Assembly (NCBI GenBank): GCA_015064695.1 | Contig: SVRS01000001.1 | Location: forward strand, 109,998-173,997 | Origin: Oscillospiraceae bacterium | GTDB taxonomy: Bacteria; Bacillota; Clostridia; Oscillospirales; CAG-272 | Direction of reading: 5' to 3' | DNA length: 64,000 bases | Shown: positions 26,734-35,331 of the stretch, piece after piece | Layout of the letters: every line of letters starts with the position of its first letter | Numbering within the stretch: position 1 is the stretch's first letter | Made by a program: the position numbers and the translations under genes | The notes under the pieces: model-generated | What the model was told of the DNA's origin: nothing | The model's input: the letters and a program-made list of their open reading frames with translations, nothing else | Databases searched by the model: none

Positions 26734-29241
26734 TTACTTAATCTTCACCGTCTGGGTCAGCTTTCCCGACTCCTTATAGGGGCGGAAGAGCTGGAATAGC
26801 ATGGCAACCATGGCCGCGACGGCGATCACCAGCCACAGAATGTTGATACCGCCCATAGCTCCCGTGAACAGGAGACCGAACTGGTAGATCATGAGGGAGA
26901 CGGCGTAGGCGAATACGCACTGGTAGGTAATGGCGAAGGCGGTCCACTTGCCGTTGTTCATCTCGCGGCGGATGGCACCCATGGCGGCGAAGCAGGGAGC
27001 GCAGAGGAGATTGAATACCAGGAAGGAGAAGCCTGCCAGCTTGCCCATGCCTGCGAAATCTGCCACACCGAAGACGGCAACGACCTCCTCCTTGGCAATC
27101 AGGCCCATGAGGGTAGCCACGGCGGCGGTGGGGTCAGAGAAGCCGAGGGGAGCAAAGAGCCAGCCGATGGCGGTGCCGATGTAGTCCAGTATGCTCTTGC
27201 CGCCCTCGGGCATCTCCAAAAACAGCCCGAAGGAGCCGTTGGCCACACCGAATACGGTGCCTGCCCAGATGATGACGGTGGAGAGCATGATGATGGTGCC
27301 CGCCTTCTTGATGAAGGACCAGCCTCGCTCCCACATGGAGCGCAGGACGTTGATGGGGGTGGGCATGTGGTACGCGGGGAGCTCCATGACGAAGGGAGCG
27401 GGGGTGCCCGCAAAGAGCTTGGTCTTTTTGAGCATGATGCCCGAGACCACGATGGCGGCGATGCCGATGAAGTAGCAGAGAGGGGCTACCCACCAGGCGT
27501 TGCCGAACAGGGTGGCGGCGATCATGGCGATGATGGGGAGCTTGGCTCCGCAGGGGATGAAGGTGGTGGTGATGATGGTCATACGGCGATCCCGCTCGTT
27601 CTCGATGGTACGGGAGGCCATGATACCGGGCACGCCGCATCCCGTGCCGATCAGGATGGGAATGAAGGACTTACCCGACAGACCGAACTTGCGGAACAGG
27701 CGATCCAGCACGAAGGCGATACGGGACATATACCCGCAGGCCTCCAGAAACGCCAGCAGGATAAATAGCACCAGGATCTGGGGAACGAAGCCCAGCACCG
27801 CGCCCACACCGCCGACGATACCGTCCAGGATGAGGCTGTTCAGCCAATCGGGGGTATTTGCGGAGGTCAAGCCCTTCTCCACCAGAACCGGCACGCCGGG
27901 AATCCATAGCCAGCCGTAGTCTGCGGGGGCGGGCTCGGCATAGCCCAGGGCGTGGGCGGCGTTGATGGCCTCGGTCACGCGGTCATGGGTCATGTAGAGG
28001 GTCTCGAAGGTCTCCTCGTCCTCGTAGGTCCAAAGGTAGATGTCCCGATCCCCATCTCCGTCAATGTCCGCGTCGGTGGAGGAGGGGTAGACTGCCAGAA
28101 TGACGGATGCGGCCCCCTTGGCGGCATCGGCATCGCCGGCCTCTACGGCGGCGGTGTAGGCGGAGGTGTCCAGGCCGACCTCCTCGGCGCGGGCCATCAG
28201 CTCGTCAACCAGGATCTGATTGTCCACGGCCTCCGCATATTCCTCTGCGCCAACGCCGAATAGGTGCCATCCGTCACCGAACACGCCGTCGTTGGCCCAG
28301 TCGGTGGCGAAGGTGCCTACGGTGGAGACGGATATGTAGTAGACTAAGAACATGATGGCCGCGAAGATGGGTAGGGCGGCCACGCGGTTGGTCACCACCT
28401 TGTCGATCTTCTCGGAGGTGGTCAGCTTGCCCTCGTTTTTGCGCTTGAAGCAACCCTTCAGAATGGAGGCAACGTAGTTATACCGCTCGTTGATGATGAT
28501 AGCCTCGGAGTCATCGTCCAGGAGCCGTTCGGTCTCGCGAATGTCCTCTTCGATGTGGGAGAGAATCGCCGGATCCAAATTCAACTCGGCCAGGACCTTC
28601 TCGTCACGCTCGAAGATCTTGATGGCGTACCATCTCTGGCGGTCGGCGGGCATACCGTGGACCGCGGCCTCCTCGATGTGGGCCAGGGTATGCTCCACCT
28701 CGCCCGAGAAGATATGGTGGGGGACATTACGGCCGTGCTTGGCGGTCTCGATGGCCAGGGTCACGGCCTCGTCGATCCCCGTGCCCTTCAGAGCGGAAAT
28801 TTCCACGGCGGGACAGCCCATGCGGCGGGAGAGGGCTTCCAGATCGATCTTGTCTCCTTGCTTGCGGAGAACGTCCACCATGTTGATGGCCATGACCACG
28901 GGAATGCCCAGCTCGGTGAGCTGAGTGGTGAGGTAGAGATTGCGCTCCAGGTTGGTGCCGTCGATGATGTTGAGGATGGCATCGGGGCACTCGGTCACCA
29001 GGTAGTTTCTGGCCACCACCTCCTCCAGGGTGTAGGGGGAGAGGGAATAGATACCGGGCAGGTCGGTGATGATGACGTTTTCTTCGCCGTCATGTCCCTT
29101 GAGCTTGCCCTCTTTCTTCTCGACGGTAACACCGGGCCAGTTACCAACGAACTGGTTGGAGCCGGTCAGGGCGTTGAACAGGGTGGTCTTACCCGTGTTT
29201 GGGTTGCCCGCGAGGGCAATACGAATGGTGCTTTCTTCCAT
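26734..29241 (-). CDS. feoB: Ferrous iron transport protein B
   Basis: RIALAGNPNTGKTTLFNALTGSNQFVGNWPGVTVEKKEG, DLPGIYSLSPYTLEE; long loop insertion after TM1. Confidence 0.96.
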   Translation of the reverse strand: MEESTIRIALAGNPNTGKTTLFNALTGSNQFVGNWPGVTVEKKEGKLKGHDGEENVIITDLPGIYSLSPYTLEEVVARNYLVTECPDAILNIIDGTNLERNLYLTTQLTELGIPVVMAINMVDVLRKQGDKIDLEALSRRMGCPAVEISALKGTGIDEAVTLAIETAKHGRNVPHHIFSGEVEHTLAHIEEAAVHGMPADRQRWYAIKIFERDEKVLAELNLDPAILSHIEEDIRETERLLDDDSEAIIINERYNYVASILKGCFKRKNEGKLTTSEKIDKVVTNRVAALPIFAAIMFLVYYISVSTVGTFATDWANDGVFGDGWHLFGVGAEEYAEAVDNQILVDELMARAEEVGLDTSAYTAAVEAGDADAAKGAASVILAVYPSSTDADIDGDGDRDIYLWTYEDEETFETLYMTHDRVTEAINAAHALGYAEPAPADYGWLWIPGVPVLVEKGLTSANTPDWLNSLILDGIVGGVGAVLGFVPQILVLFILLAFLEACGYMSRIAFVLDRLFRKFGLSGKSFIPILIGTGCGVPGIMASRTIENERDRRMTIITTTFIPCGAKLPIIAMIAATLFGNAWWVAPLCYFIGIAAIVVSGIMLKKTKLFAGTPAPFVMELPAYHMPTPINVLRSMWERGWSFIKKAGTIIMLSTVIIWAGTVFGVANGSFGLFLEMPEGGKSILDYIGTAIGWLFAPLGFSDPTAAVATLMGLIAKEEVVAVFGVADFAGMGKLAGFSFLVFNLLCAPCFAAMGAIRREMNNGKWTAFAITYQCVFAYAVSLMIYQFGLLFTGAMGGINILWLVIAVAAMVAMLFQLFRPYKESGKLTQTVKIK

Positions 29242-29274
29242 ACTTCGTAACTCCTTCTTGGTTCCCACTGTGAT

Positions 29275-29292
29275 GGTTAGCCTCTGCTAACC
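29275..29292. promoter_or_regulatory. Palindromic operator-like site upstream of feoB
   Basis: GGTTAGC-ctct-GCTAACC perfect inverted repeat. Confidence 0.7.
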
Positions 29293-29343
29293 GACAGGCG
29301 GAGAAATACCGGGATATTCCCGGGCAAGTAGTTGGGGCAGTCG

Positions 29344-29565
29344 TTATTCGACCTCAATCATGGCGGCGTCAGACTTGCGGAGGGAGAGCTCGTAGCCCCG
29401 CACCGTGACCTCCAGCGGGTCGCCCAGGGGAGCTACCTTGCGGACGCGGATCTCTACCCCGCGGGTGATGCCCATGTCCATGATGCGGCGGCGGATGGCA
29501 CCCTCGCCGTGGATCTTGACCACCTTGGCCGAACTACCGATTTTGGTATCTTTTAATGTTTTCAT
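29344..29565 (-). CDS. feoA: Ferrous iron transport protein A
   Basis: MKTLKDTKIGSSAKVVKIHGEGAIRRRIMDMGITRGVEIRVRKVAPLGDPLEVTVRGYELSLRKSDAAMIEVE. Confidence 0.95.
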   Translation of the reverse strand: MKTLKDTKIGSSAKVVKIHGEGAIRRRIMDMGITRGVEIRVRKVAPLGDPLEVTVRGYELSLRKSDAAMIEVE

Positions 29566-29596
29566 GGGATATTCCTCCTGTGCAAACAGGTTTTAA

Positions 29597-29618
29597 GCAG
29601 TTAGCATCTGCTAACTGC
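29597..29618. promoter_or_regulatory. Palindromic operator-like site upstream of feoA
   Basis: GCAGTTAGC-atct-GCTAACTGC perfect 9-bp arms; same GTTAGC-N4-GCTAAC core as the feoB site. Confidence 0.78.
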
Positions 29619-29689
29619 CAATATTATACACGTATTGAGGGGCTTTGTCAAGAGAGTTTCGCAAATTTATGGAATTTTGTAAAAAATAA

Positions 29690-29720
29690 ACATCCGCTAT
29701 TCCGTGGGAATAGCGGATGT
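29690..29720 (-). terminator. Rho-independent terminator after the YccF-like gene
   Basis: ACATCCGCTATTCC-cac-GGAATAGCGGATGT followed by T-rich tract on the reverse strand. Confidence 0.75.
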
Positions 29721-29750
29721 TGTGTTTTTTTACAAACAGCTTGAAGAGGA

Positions 29751-30116
29751 TCACTTCCCGGAAGAGACGGAAGCGCCGAAGGGAAGGAATGCCAGCTTCA
29801 TGAGCTTGAAGGATTGGAGACCCAGGGGAATGCCGATGATGGTGATGCAGCAGATCACGCCCGAGGCCAGGTAGCCCAAAGCCATTTCCCAGCCGAAAAA
29901 TACGGCCCAGAGAACATTGGCCACGGGGTGCTTATCGAAATGGACGTTGACCCGCTTGCCGAAGGGGGCGAAGGTCAGCTTAGCCGCCTTGAAGCACTGC
30001 TTGCCGAAGGGAATGCCAATGATGGTGATGCAGAGCAAAACGCCCAGGATAGCCCAGGAAAGCCCCAGCCACAGGCCACCAAAGATGAACCAAATGATGT
30101 TTGCGATGAGTTTCAT
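29751..30116 (-). CDS. YccF domain membrane protein
   Basis: Two repeats of CITIIGIPFGKQCFKAAKLTFAPFG / CITIIGIPLGLQSFKLMKLAFLPFG. Confidence 0.9.
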   Translation of the reverse strand: MKLIANIIWFIFGGLWLGLSWAILGVLLCITIIGIPFGKQCFKAAKLTFAPFGKRVNVHFDKHPVANVLWAVFFGWEMALGYLASGVICCITIIGIPLGLQSFKLMKLAFLPFGASVSSGK

Positions 30117-30222
30117 GATATACCTCCCGAATACGGTGGACCGCGTTGCGGCCCTTTTGTAACAGAATAGCATAAAAAAGGGAATTTGTCAAGTGAAATA
30201 AGCTTTTTTCAGACAAAACCCC

Positions 30223-30251
30223 TTGCCAAAACAGGGCAGTTGTGCTATAAT
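30223..30251 (+). promoter_or_regulatory. Sigma-A type promoter for metF
   Basis: TTGCCA-17 nt-TATAAT with TGC extended -10. Confidence 0.65.
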
Positions 30252-30284
30252 GTGGAAAAATGTATTTGTATGTGAGGTAATCCC

Positions 30285-31172
30285 ATGAAAATCTCTGAGC
30301 TCCTGGCCCGCGACGGGCTTTCCCTGTCCTTTGAGGTGTTTCCCCCAAAGACCGATACCGCCTTTGAGTCTGTGAAGGCTGCCACCGAGGAGATTGCCGA
30401 CCTGCATCCAGCCTTTGTCAGCGTCACCTACGGCGCGGGCGGCGGTACCAGCCAATATACCCTGGACATAGCCCGTAACATCAAGGAGGCTCACGGTGTG
30501 CCTACCCTGGCCCACCTGACCTGCGTGTCCTCCACTCGCGAGACGGTCCGCGCCCGCATCGAGGACATGAAGGCGGCGGGTATCGAAAACGTCATGGCCC
30601 TGCGCGGGGACATTCCCGCGAATATGCAGGGGATGGATCGGTCGAATTGGCCGTATCGCTATGCCGTTGACCTCGTGCGGGAGCTGAAGGAAAGCCGCAC
30701 CGATGGTGTCGCAGACTTCTGCATCGGCGGTGCCTGCTACCCCGAGGTGCATCCCGAGTCGGCGCACCAGAAGGAGGATATCCGCTACCTCAAAGAAAAG
30801 GTAGACGCGGGGGTGGAGTTCCTGACCACCCAGATGTTCTTCGACAATAACCTGCTCTACAACTTCCTCTACAAGATCCGCGAGGCGGGGATCACGGTTC
30901 CCGTGGTGCCGGGTATCATGCCCATCACGGCAGGGAACCAGGTGGCAAGAGCCATTCAGCTGTCGGGGTCGTTTATGCCCAGACGCTTCGTGTCTCTCGT
31001 GGACAAATTCGGGTCGAATCCCGCCGCCATGAAGCAGGCTGGCATCGCCTACGCCACCGACCAGATCATTGATCTGTATGCCAACGGTATCAAGAACGTC
31101 CACGTGTATACCATGAATAAGCCCGACGTGGCAAGGAAGATTCTGGAGAATCTGTCGGAGATTTTGGGGTAA
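30285..31172 (+). CDS. metF: Methylenetetrahydrofolate reductase
   Basis: LSLSFEVFPPKTDTAFESVKAATEEIADLHPAFVSVTYGAGGGTSQYTLDIARNIKE. Confidence 0.95.
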   Translation: MKISELLARDGLSLSFEVFPPKTDTAFESVKAATEEIADLHPAFVSVTYGAGGGTSQYTLDIARNIKEAHGVPTLAHLTCVSSTRETVRARIEDMKAAGIENVMALRGDIPANMQGMDRSNWPYRYAVDLVRELKESRTDGVADFCIGGACYPEVHPESAHQKEDIRYLKEKVDAGVEFLTTQMFFDNNLLYNFLYKIREAGITVPVVPGIMPITAGNQVARAIQLSGSFMPRRFVSLVDKFGSNPAAMKQAGIAYATDQIIDLYANGIKNVHVYTMNKPDVARKILENLSEILG

Positions 31173-31205
31173 ATTGCAGTTTGTCGGACGATTCATAATC
31201 TCCAT

Positions 31206-31296
31206 CGTAGGGGCGAACTGCGTTCGCCCGATACTCCAAAATCTATATATACCAACATTTTTGAAGGTTGGCGGGCGAACGCAGTTCGCCCCTACG
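31206..31296. repeat. 25-bp perfect inverted repeat element between metF and metH
   Basis: CGTAGGGGCGAACTGCGTTCGCCCG (31206-31230) / CGGGCGAACGCAGTTCGCCCCTACG (31272-31296). Confidence 0.92.
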
Positions 31297-31374
31297 GAGT
31301 GGGGGTATCTGTTCGATAAACCCAAATTTGAAACCCCTTCCCCAATCACAATCACAAGCCAAGAAAGGCACATT

Positions 31375-33810
31375 ATGAACTTCTGTACATTCTTACAAAA
31401 TAATCTCGTTATCCTGGACGGCGGCATGGGCACCCTTCTGCAGAAGGCGGGTCTTGCCCCCGGGGAGTTGCCCGAGGGATGGAATCTTACCCACGCCGAC
31501 GAGGTGGTGGCCATCCACCGCACCTACTTTGACGCGGGCTCTAACGTGGTCAATACCAATACCTTCGGGGCGAATATCCTCAAGTTCTCCGCAGAGGAGC
31601 TGGACAACATTGTCCGTGCCGCCGTGGAGAACGCCCGTAACGCCGCCGCGCAGTCGGTAGGAGCGCAGGAAAAATTTGTGGCTCTGGATATCGGCCCCAC
31701 GGGCAAGATGCTGAAGCCACTGGGCAATTTTGACTTCGAGGACGCCGTTTCGGTCTTTGCCGAGACGGTCAAGCTGGGCGAGAAATACGGTGTCGATCTC
31801 ATTATGATCGAAACTATGAACGACAGCTATGAGACCAAGGCCGCCCTGCTGGCCGCGAAAGAAAATTCCGACCTCCCCGTGCTGGTGTCCTGCGCCTTTG
31901 GGGAGGACGGAAAGCTCATGACGGGGGCATCCCCCGCCGCTATGGTGGCTATGCTGGAGGGTATGGGAGCCGACGCCATCGGCGTTAACTGTTCCCTGGG
32001 TCCCAAGGCGTTGGCTCCCGTGGTCCGAGAGTACCTGCGCCTGGCCTCTATCCCCGTCCTGCTCAAGCCCAACGCAGGCCTGCCTACCGTGGTGGACGGC
32101 GAGACGATCTACAACGTCCCCCCCGCCGAGTTCGCAAGAGAGGTGGCCGCCCTGGTCCACGACGGCGTCCGCGTAGCGGGCGGTTGCTGTGGCACCACCC
32201 CTGCCTATATTGCCGCCCTCACCGCCGAGATCAAGGCTATGGGTCTGATCGCCGCCCCTATTATCCCCAAGCACGACACCGTGGTGTCCTCCTACACCCA
32301 CGCCGTTACCTTCGGAGACGACCCCGTCCTCATTGGCGAGCGCATCAACCCCACGGGCAAAAAGCGCTTCAAGCAGGCCCTCACCGAGCATGATATGGGT
32401 TACATTTTAAACGAGGGCATCAAGCAGGAGGAGGCGGGGGCAGATATCCTGGACGTCAACGTGGGGCTCCCCGAGATCGACGAGCCCGCCCTTTTGACCG
32501 AGTCCGTCTGCGAGCTTCAGGCGGTCACCAACCTCCCCCTGCAGATCGACACCTCCGACCCCGTGGCCATGGAGCGCGCCCTCCGCCGCTATAACGGTAA
32601 GGCCATGATCAACTCGGTCAGCGGCAAGACCGAGTCCCTCAAAGCCGTCCTGCCTTTGGTGAAGAAGTACGGCGGCGTGGTGGTGGCTCTGACTCTGGAC
32701 GAGTCGGGCATCCCCGATACCGCCGAGGGACGGGTACAGATCGCCCGCCGTATCCTGGCCGCCGCCGCCGAGTACGGGATTCCCAAGAAGGATATCATCT
32801 TCGATACCCTGGCCATGACGGTCAGCGCGGCCCCCAACGCCGCCAACGTCACCCTGGAGGCCTTGTCCCGCATCCGTCGGGAGCTGGGCTGTCATACCTC
32901 CCTGGGCGTGTCCAACGTCTCCTTCGGTCTCCCCGCCCGCGACGCGGTCAACGGCACCTTCTTCGCCATGGCCCTCATGAGCGGCCTGTCCGCCGCCATC
33001 ATGAACCCCCATTCGGCGGATATGATGAAGACCTACCACGCCTACCGCGCCCTCCGAGGCCTGGACGACAACTGCGGCTCCTACATCCGCTTCGCCCAGA
33101 CCATCCCCGCCGCCACGGCCTCTGCCCAGGGGCAGGGAAGCACCACCCCCGCCCTTAAGAATACCGTCTCCGAGGGTGCCACCCCCCTGCAAAAGGCCGT
33201 CATCAAGGGCCTCAAGGAGCAGGCCGCCGCCCTCACCGCCGAGGCATTGACCGCCACCCCCGCCCTGACGGTGGTACAGACCGAGATCATCCCCGCCCTG
33301 GATATCGTGGGCCGCGGCTTTGAGCAGAAGACCACCTACCTTCCCCAGCTCCTCATGGCCGCCGAGGCCGCGAAAGCCGCCTTTGAGGTCATCAAGGCCA
33401 ATATGACGGCCGCCGCCACCGCAGAGTCCACCGCCAAAGCACCCGTGGTGCTGGCCACGGTCAAGGGGGATATCCACGATATCGGAAAGAACATCGTCAA
33501 GCTCCTGCTGGAGAATTACGGCTACCCCGTCACCGACTTGGGCCGCGACGTGCCCCCCGAGGCGGTGGCCGAGGCCGCCGTCCGTCTACACGCACCCCTG
33601 GTGGGCCTGTCGGCTCTCATGACCACCACTGTCCCCGCCATGGAGGAGACCATCCGCATCCTGCGCAAGGAGGCCCCCTGGTGCAGGATCGTGGTGGGCG
33701 GTGCGGTGCTGACCGCCGATTACGCCGCACGGATCGGGGCCGACAAGTACGCCGCCGATGCCATGGAGACGGTGCGCTACGCCGAGGAGCTGGAGGCTTC
33801 GCAGGTGTAA
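31375..33810 (+). CDS. metH: Cobalamin-dependent methionine synthase lacking the C-terminal activation domain
   Basis: LDGGMGTLLQKAG (Hcy domain), GERINPTGKKRFKQAL (pterin domain), VKGDIHDIGKNIVKLLLENYGYPVTDLGRDV (B12 domain); ends after the B12 domain. Confidence 0.93.
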   Translation: MNFCTFLQNNLVILDGGMGTLLQKAGLAPGELPEGWNLTHADEVVAIHRTYFDAGSNVVNTNTFGANILKFSAEELDNIVRAAVENARNAAAQSVGAQEKFVALDIGPTGKMLKPLGNFDFEDAVSVFAETVKLGEKYGVDLIMIETMNDSYETKAALLAAKENSDLPVLVSCAFGEDGKLMTGASPAAMVAMLEGMGADAIGVNCSLGPKALAPVVREYLRLASIPVLLKPNAGLPTVVDGETIYNVPPAEFAREVAALVHDGVRVAGGCCGTTPAYIAALTAEIKAMGLIAAPIIPKHDTVVSSYTHAVTFGDDPVLIGERINPTGKKRFKQALTEHDMGYILNEGIKQEEAGADILDVNVGLPEIDEPALLTESVCELQAVTNLPLQIDTSDPVAMERALRRYNGKAMINSVSGKTESLKAVLPLVKKYGGVVVALTLDESGIPDTAEGRVQIARRILAAAAEYGIPKKDIIFDTLAMTVSAAPNAANVTLEALSRIRRELGCHTSLGVSNVSFGLPARDAVNGTFFAMALMSGLSAAIMNPHSADMMKTYHAYRALRGLDDNCGSYIRFAQTIPAATASAQGQGSTTPALKNTVSEGATPLQKAVIKGLKEQAAALTAEALTATPALTVVQTEIIPALDIVGRGFEQKTTYLPQLLMAAEAAKAAFEVIKANMTAAATAESTAKAPVVLATVKGDIHDIGKNIVKLLLENYGYPVTDLGRDVPPEAVAEAAVRLHAPLVGLSALMTTTVPAMEETIRILRKEAPWCRIVVGGAVLTADYAARIGADKYAADAMETVRYAEELEASQV

Positions 33811-33829
33811 AATCCCCGTCAGAATCCAC

Positions 33830-33866
33830 AAAAAATCCGAGGTCAGTGAAGGCCTCGGATTTTTTA
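33830..33866 (+). terminator. Rho-independent terminator after metH
   Basis: AAAAAATCCGAGG...CCTCGGATTTTTT. Confidence 0.85.
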
Positions 33867-33970
33867 CCTATGCGAAACAGACCGAAATCGCCGGTTTTTT
33901 GGCTGATTTTGCGAATTACCATTTGGCGCTAATGGCAAAATCGCTTGATTTTTTGTGCAATATCACGAAC

Positions 33971-34022
33971 AAAGCGCCCCCGCGGTAGGCCGTTCCGAGA
34001 CGACCACGCGAGGGGCGCTTTT
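33971..34022 (-). terminator. Putative terminator for the 34041..34577 gene
   Basis: AAAGCGCCCC.GCG...CGCG.GGGGCGCTTTT long stem. Confidence 0.55.
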
Positions 34023-34040
34023 GGGATGAAGTGCCGATCA

Positions 34041-34577
34041 TCATCTGCGTACACGCACATCATCCCGATGGATCCTGCGGCTGCGGATCACAACCAGGAG
34101 ACAGAGCAGGGCGCAGGCGTAGAGGAACGCGATGAAGGAGCTAAGTACGGGGATATGCAGGAAGTTTACTATGGGGTTCAGAAGAATATCCACAAAGATC
34201 ACACCGAACAAAGAAACAAAGCTACCGGGAATCAATCCGAAGACCTCGCGAAGCACGGCACAGATTGCGAAAAGGATGAACAAATATTTTCCCTCACCGC
34301 GGAGGTATGCCAATATCTCGGCCTTTACGTCAAAGGCTCCCTCGTGCCGGGCGTAGGTGTTGATGCGGTCATTTTGGTGGAATTTATAGAAGCTGACGGC
34401 ATAGACAACCAGCATGATGACGTCGGATATCAGGGTCTTGACAACTTGATTGTCAAACTCATTGAGCACGGCGGAGACGATGGTGGAGCTGAGCAGCATG
34501 GCGACAAAGGTGACAAGGACGGACAAGGCCACGTGAAGAATACAGGCACGAACGGGATTTTTTTCTTTTCTTGACAT
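34041..34577 (-). CDS. Hypothetical multi-pass membrane protein
   Basis: Intact ORF, several hydrophobic segments, basic C-terminal tail RSRRIHRDDVRVRR. Confidence 0.7.
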   Translation of the reverse strand: MSRKEKNPVRACILHVALSVLVTFVAMLLSSTIVSAVLNEFDNQVVKTLISDVIMLVVYAVSFYKFHQNDRINTYARHEGAFDVKAEILAYLRGEGKYLFILFAICAVLREVFGLIPGSFVSLFGVIFVDILLNPIVNFLHIPVLSSFIAFLYACALLCLLVVIRSRRIHRDDVRVRR

Positions 34578-34628
34578 GGGAAATACCTCCTGAAATTTTG
34601 ATGGTAAATTAGTGGGGCGGATAGCGGT

Positions 34629-34745
34629 TTAGCGTCTGATGCGCTCCTCGTTCCACTTCTTGTGGGTGAACAGTCGACCGACTATGGCAAATCCGAACAG
34701 GGTCCAGTCGGCACGGGACCGGCGCTCGTCTCGTACAAGCTGATT
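34629..34745 (-). pseudogene. Decayed remnant of a small membrane-protein paralogue (C-terminal tail)
   Basis: Frame reads VNQLVRDERRSRADWTLFGFAIVGRLFTHKKWNEERIRR*; compare the C-terminus of 36901..37524, GILFAFHYIGRRYSHYYWQEHRIRR*. Confidence 0.6.
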
Positions 34746-34830
34746 GACCGAAGCATTGCAAAAAGGCGGTAGACCAGCATGCTCAACACGTGGTACTCTC
34801 GGCGGTTCTTGTTATCCTACGCAATTACGA

Positions 34831-35322
34831 TTACGTTTTTCTCCACGAAACATGGACAAGCATCCACAGCAGAAAATCTGTTACAAAGAATACACCCACT
34901 CCCATACACAGGATGATGCCTCCCGCCAGTACGTTGGCCCACCACGGTCCCGAATTGGCAACGCCAATGGCCAATAAAAAAGGGAAAATAACGGTTGCAA
35001 ACGCTATGTTTTCTGCAATAAATTCGGAGAAACGGGTCATGTATCGCCATTCACTCTTTATTCCTATTTTTTCGGTTCCAACGATACTCAAATACGCTCG
35101 TCTTATTTCGCTTTTTTCGACTCGAAACCGATGCACCGTAATAAACGCGATAACCACGGGAACACCGACAAGGATGCCGTAGCGAAATATCGGCGTCTTG
35201 AAAATATTGGCTATGCTAACCAATATATTAAAACTTATGAAGTAAACAAAGAAGCACAGGACTGTATAGAGCAGTATAGCTCCGAGCTTTTTCAAATACA
35301 GTTTCACCGTAATTTCAATCAA
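34831..35322 (-). CDS. Hypothetical multi-pass membrane protein
   Basis: Intact ORF with about four hydrophobic segments and a central charged loop. Confidence 0.68.
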   Translation of the reverse strand: MIEITVKLYLKKLGAILLYTVLCFFVYFISFNILVSIANIFKTPIFRYGILVGVPVVIAFITVHRFRVEKSEIRRAYLSIVGTEKIGIKSEWRYMTRFSEFIAENIAFATVIFPFLLAIGVANSGPWWANVLAGGIILCMGVGVFFVTDFLLWMLVHVSWRKT

Positions 35323-35331
35323 CCTCTCTTT

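Noticed and set aside
34744-35182. + strand ORFs 34744..34977 and 34790..35182
   Set aside because: Overlap the reverse membrane protein gene and a decayed remnant; no supporting motif.
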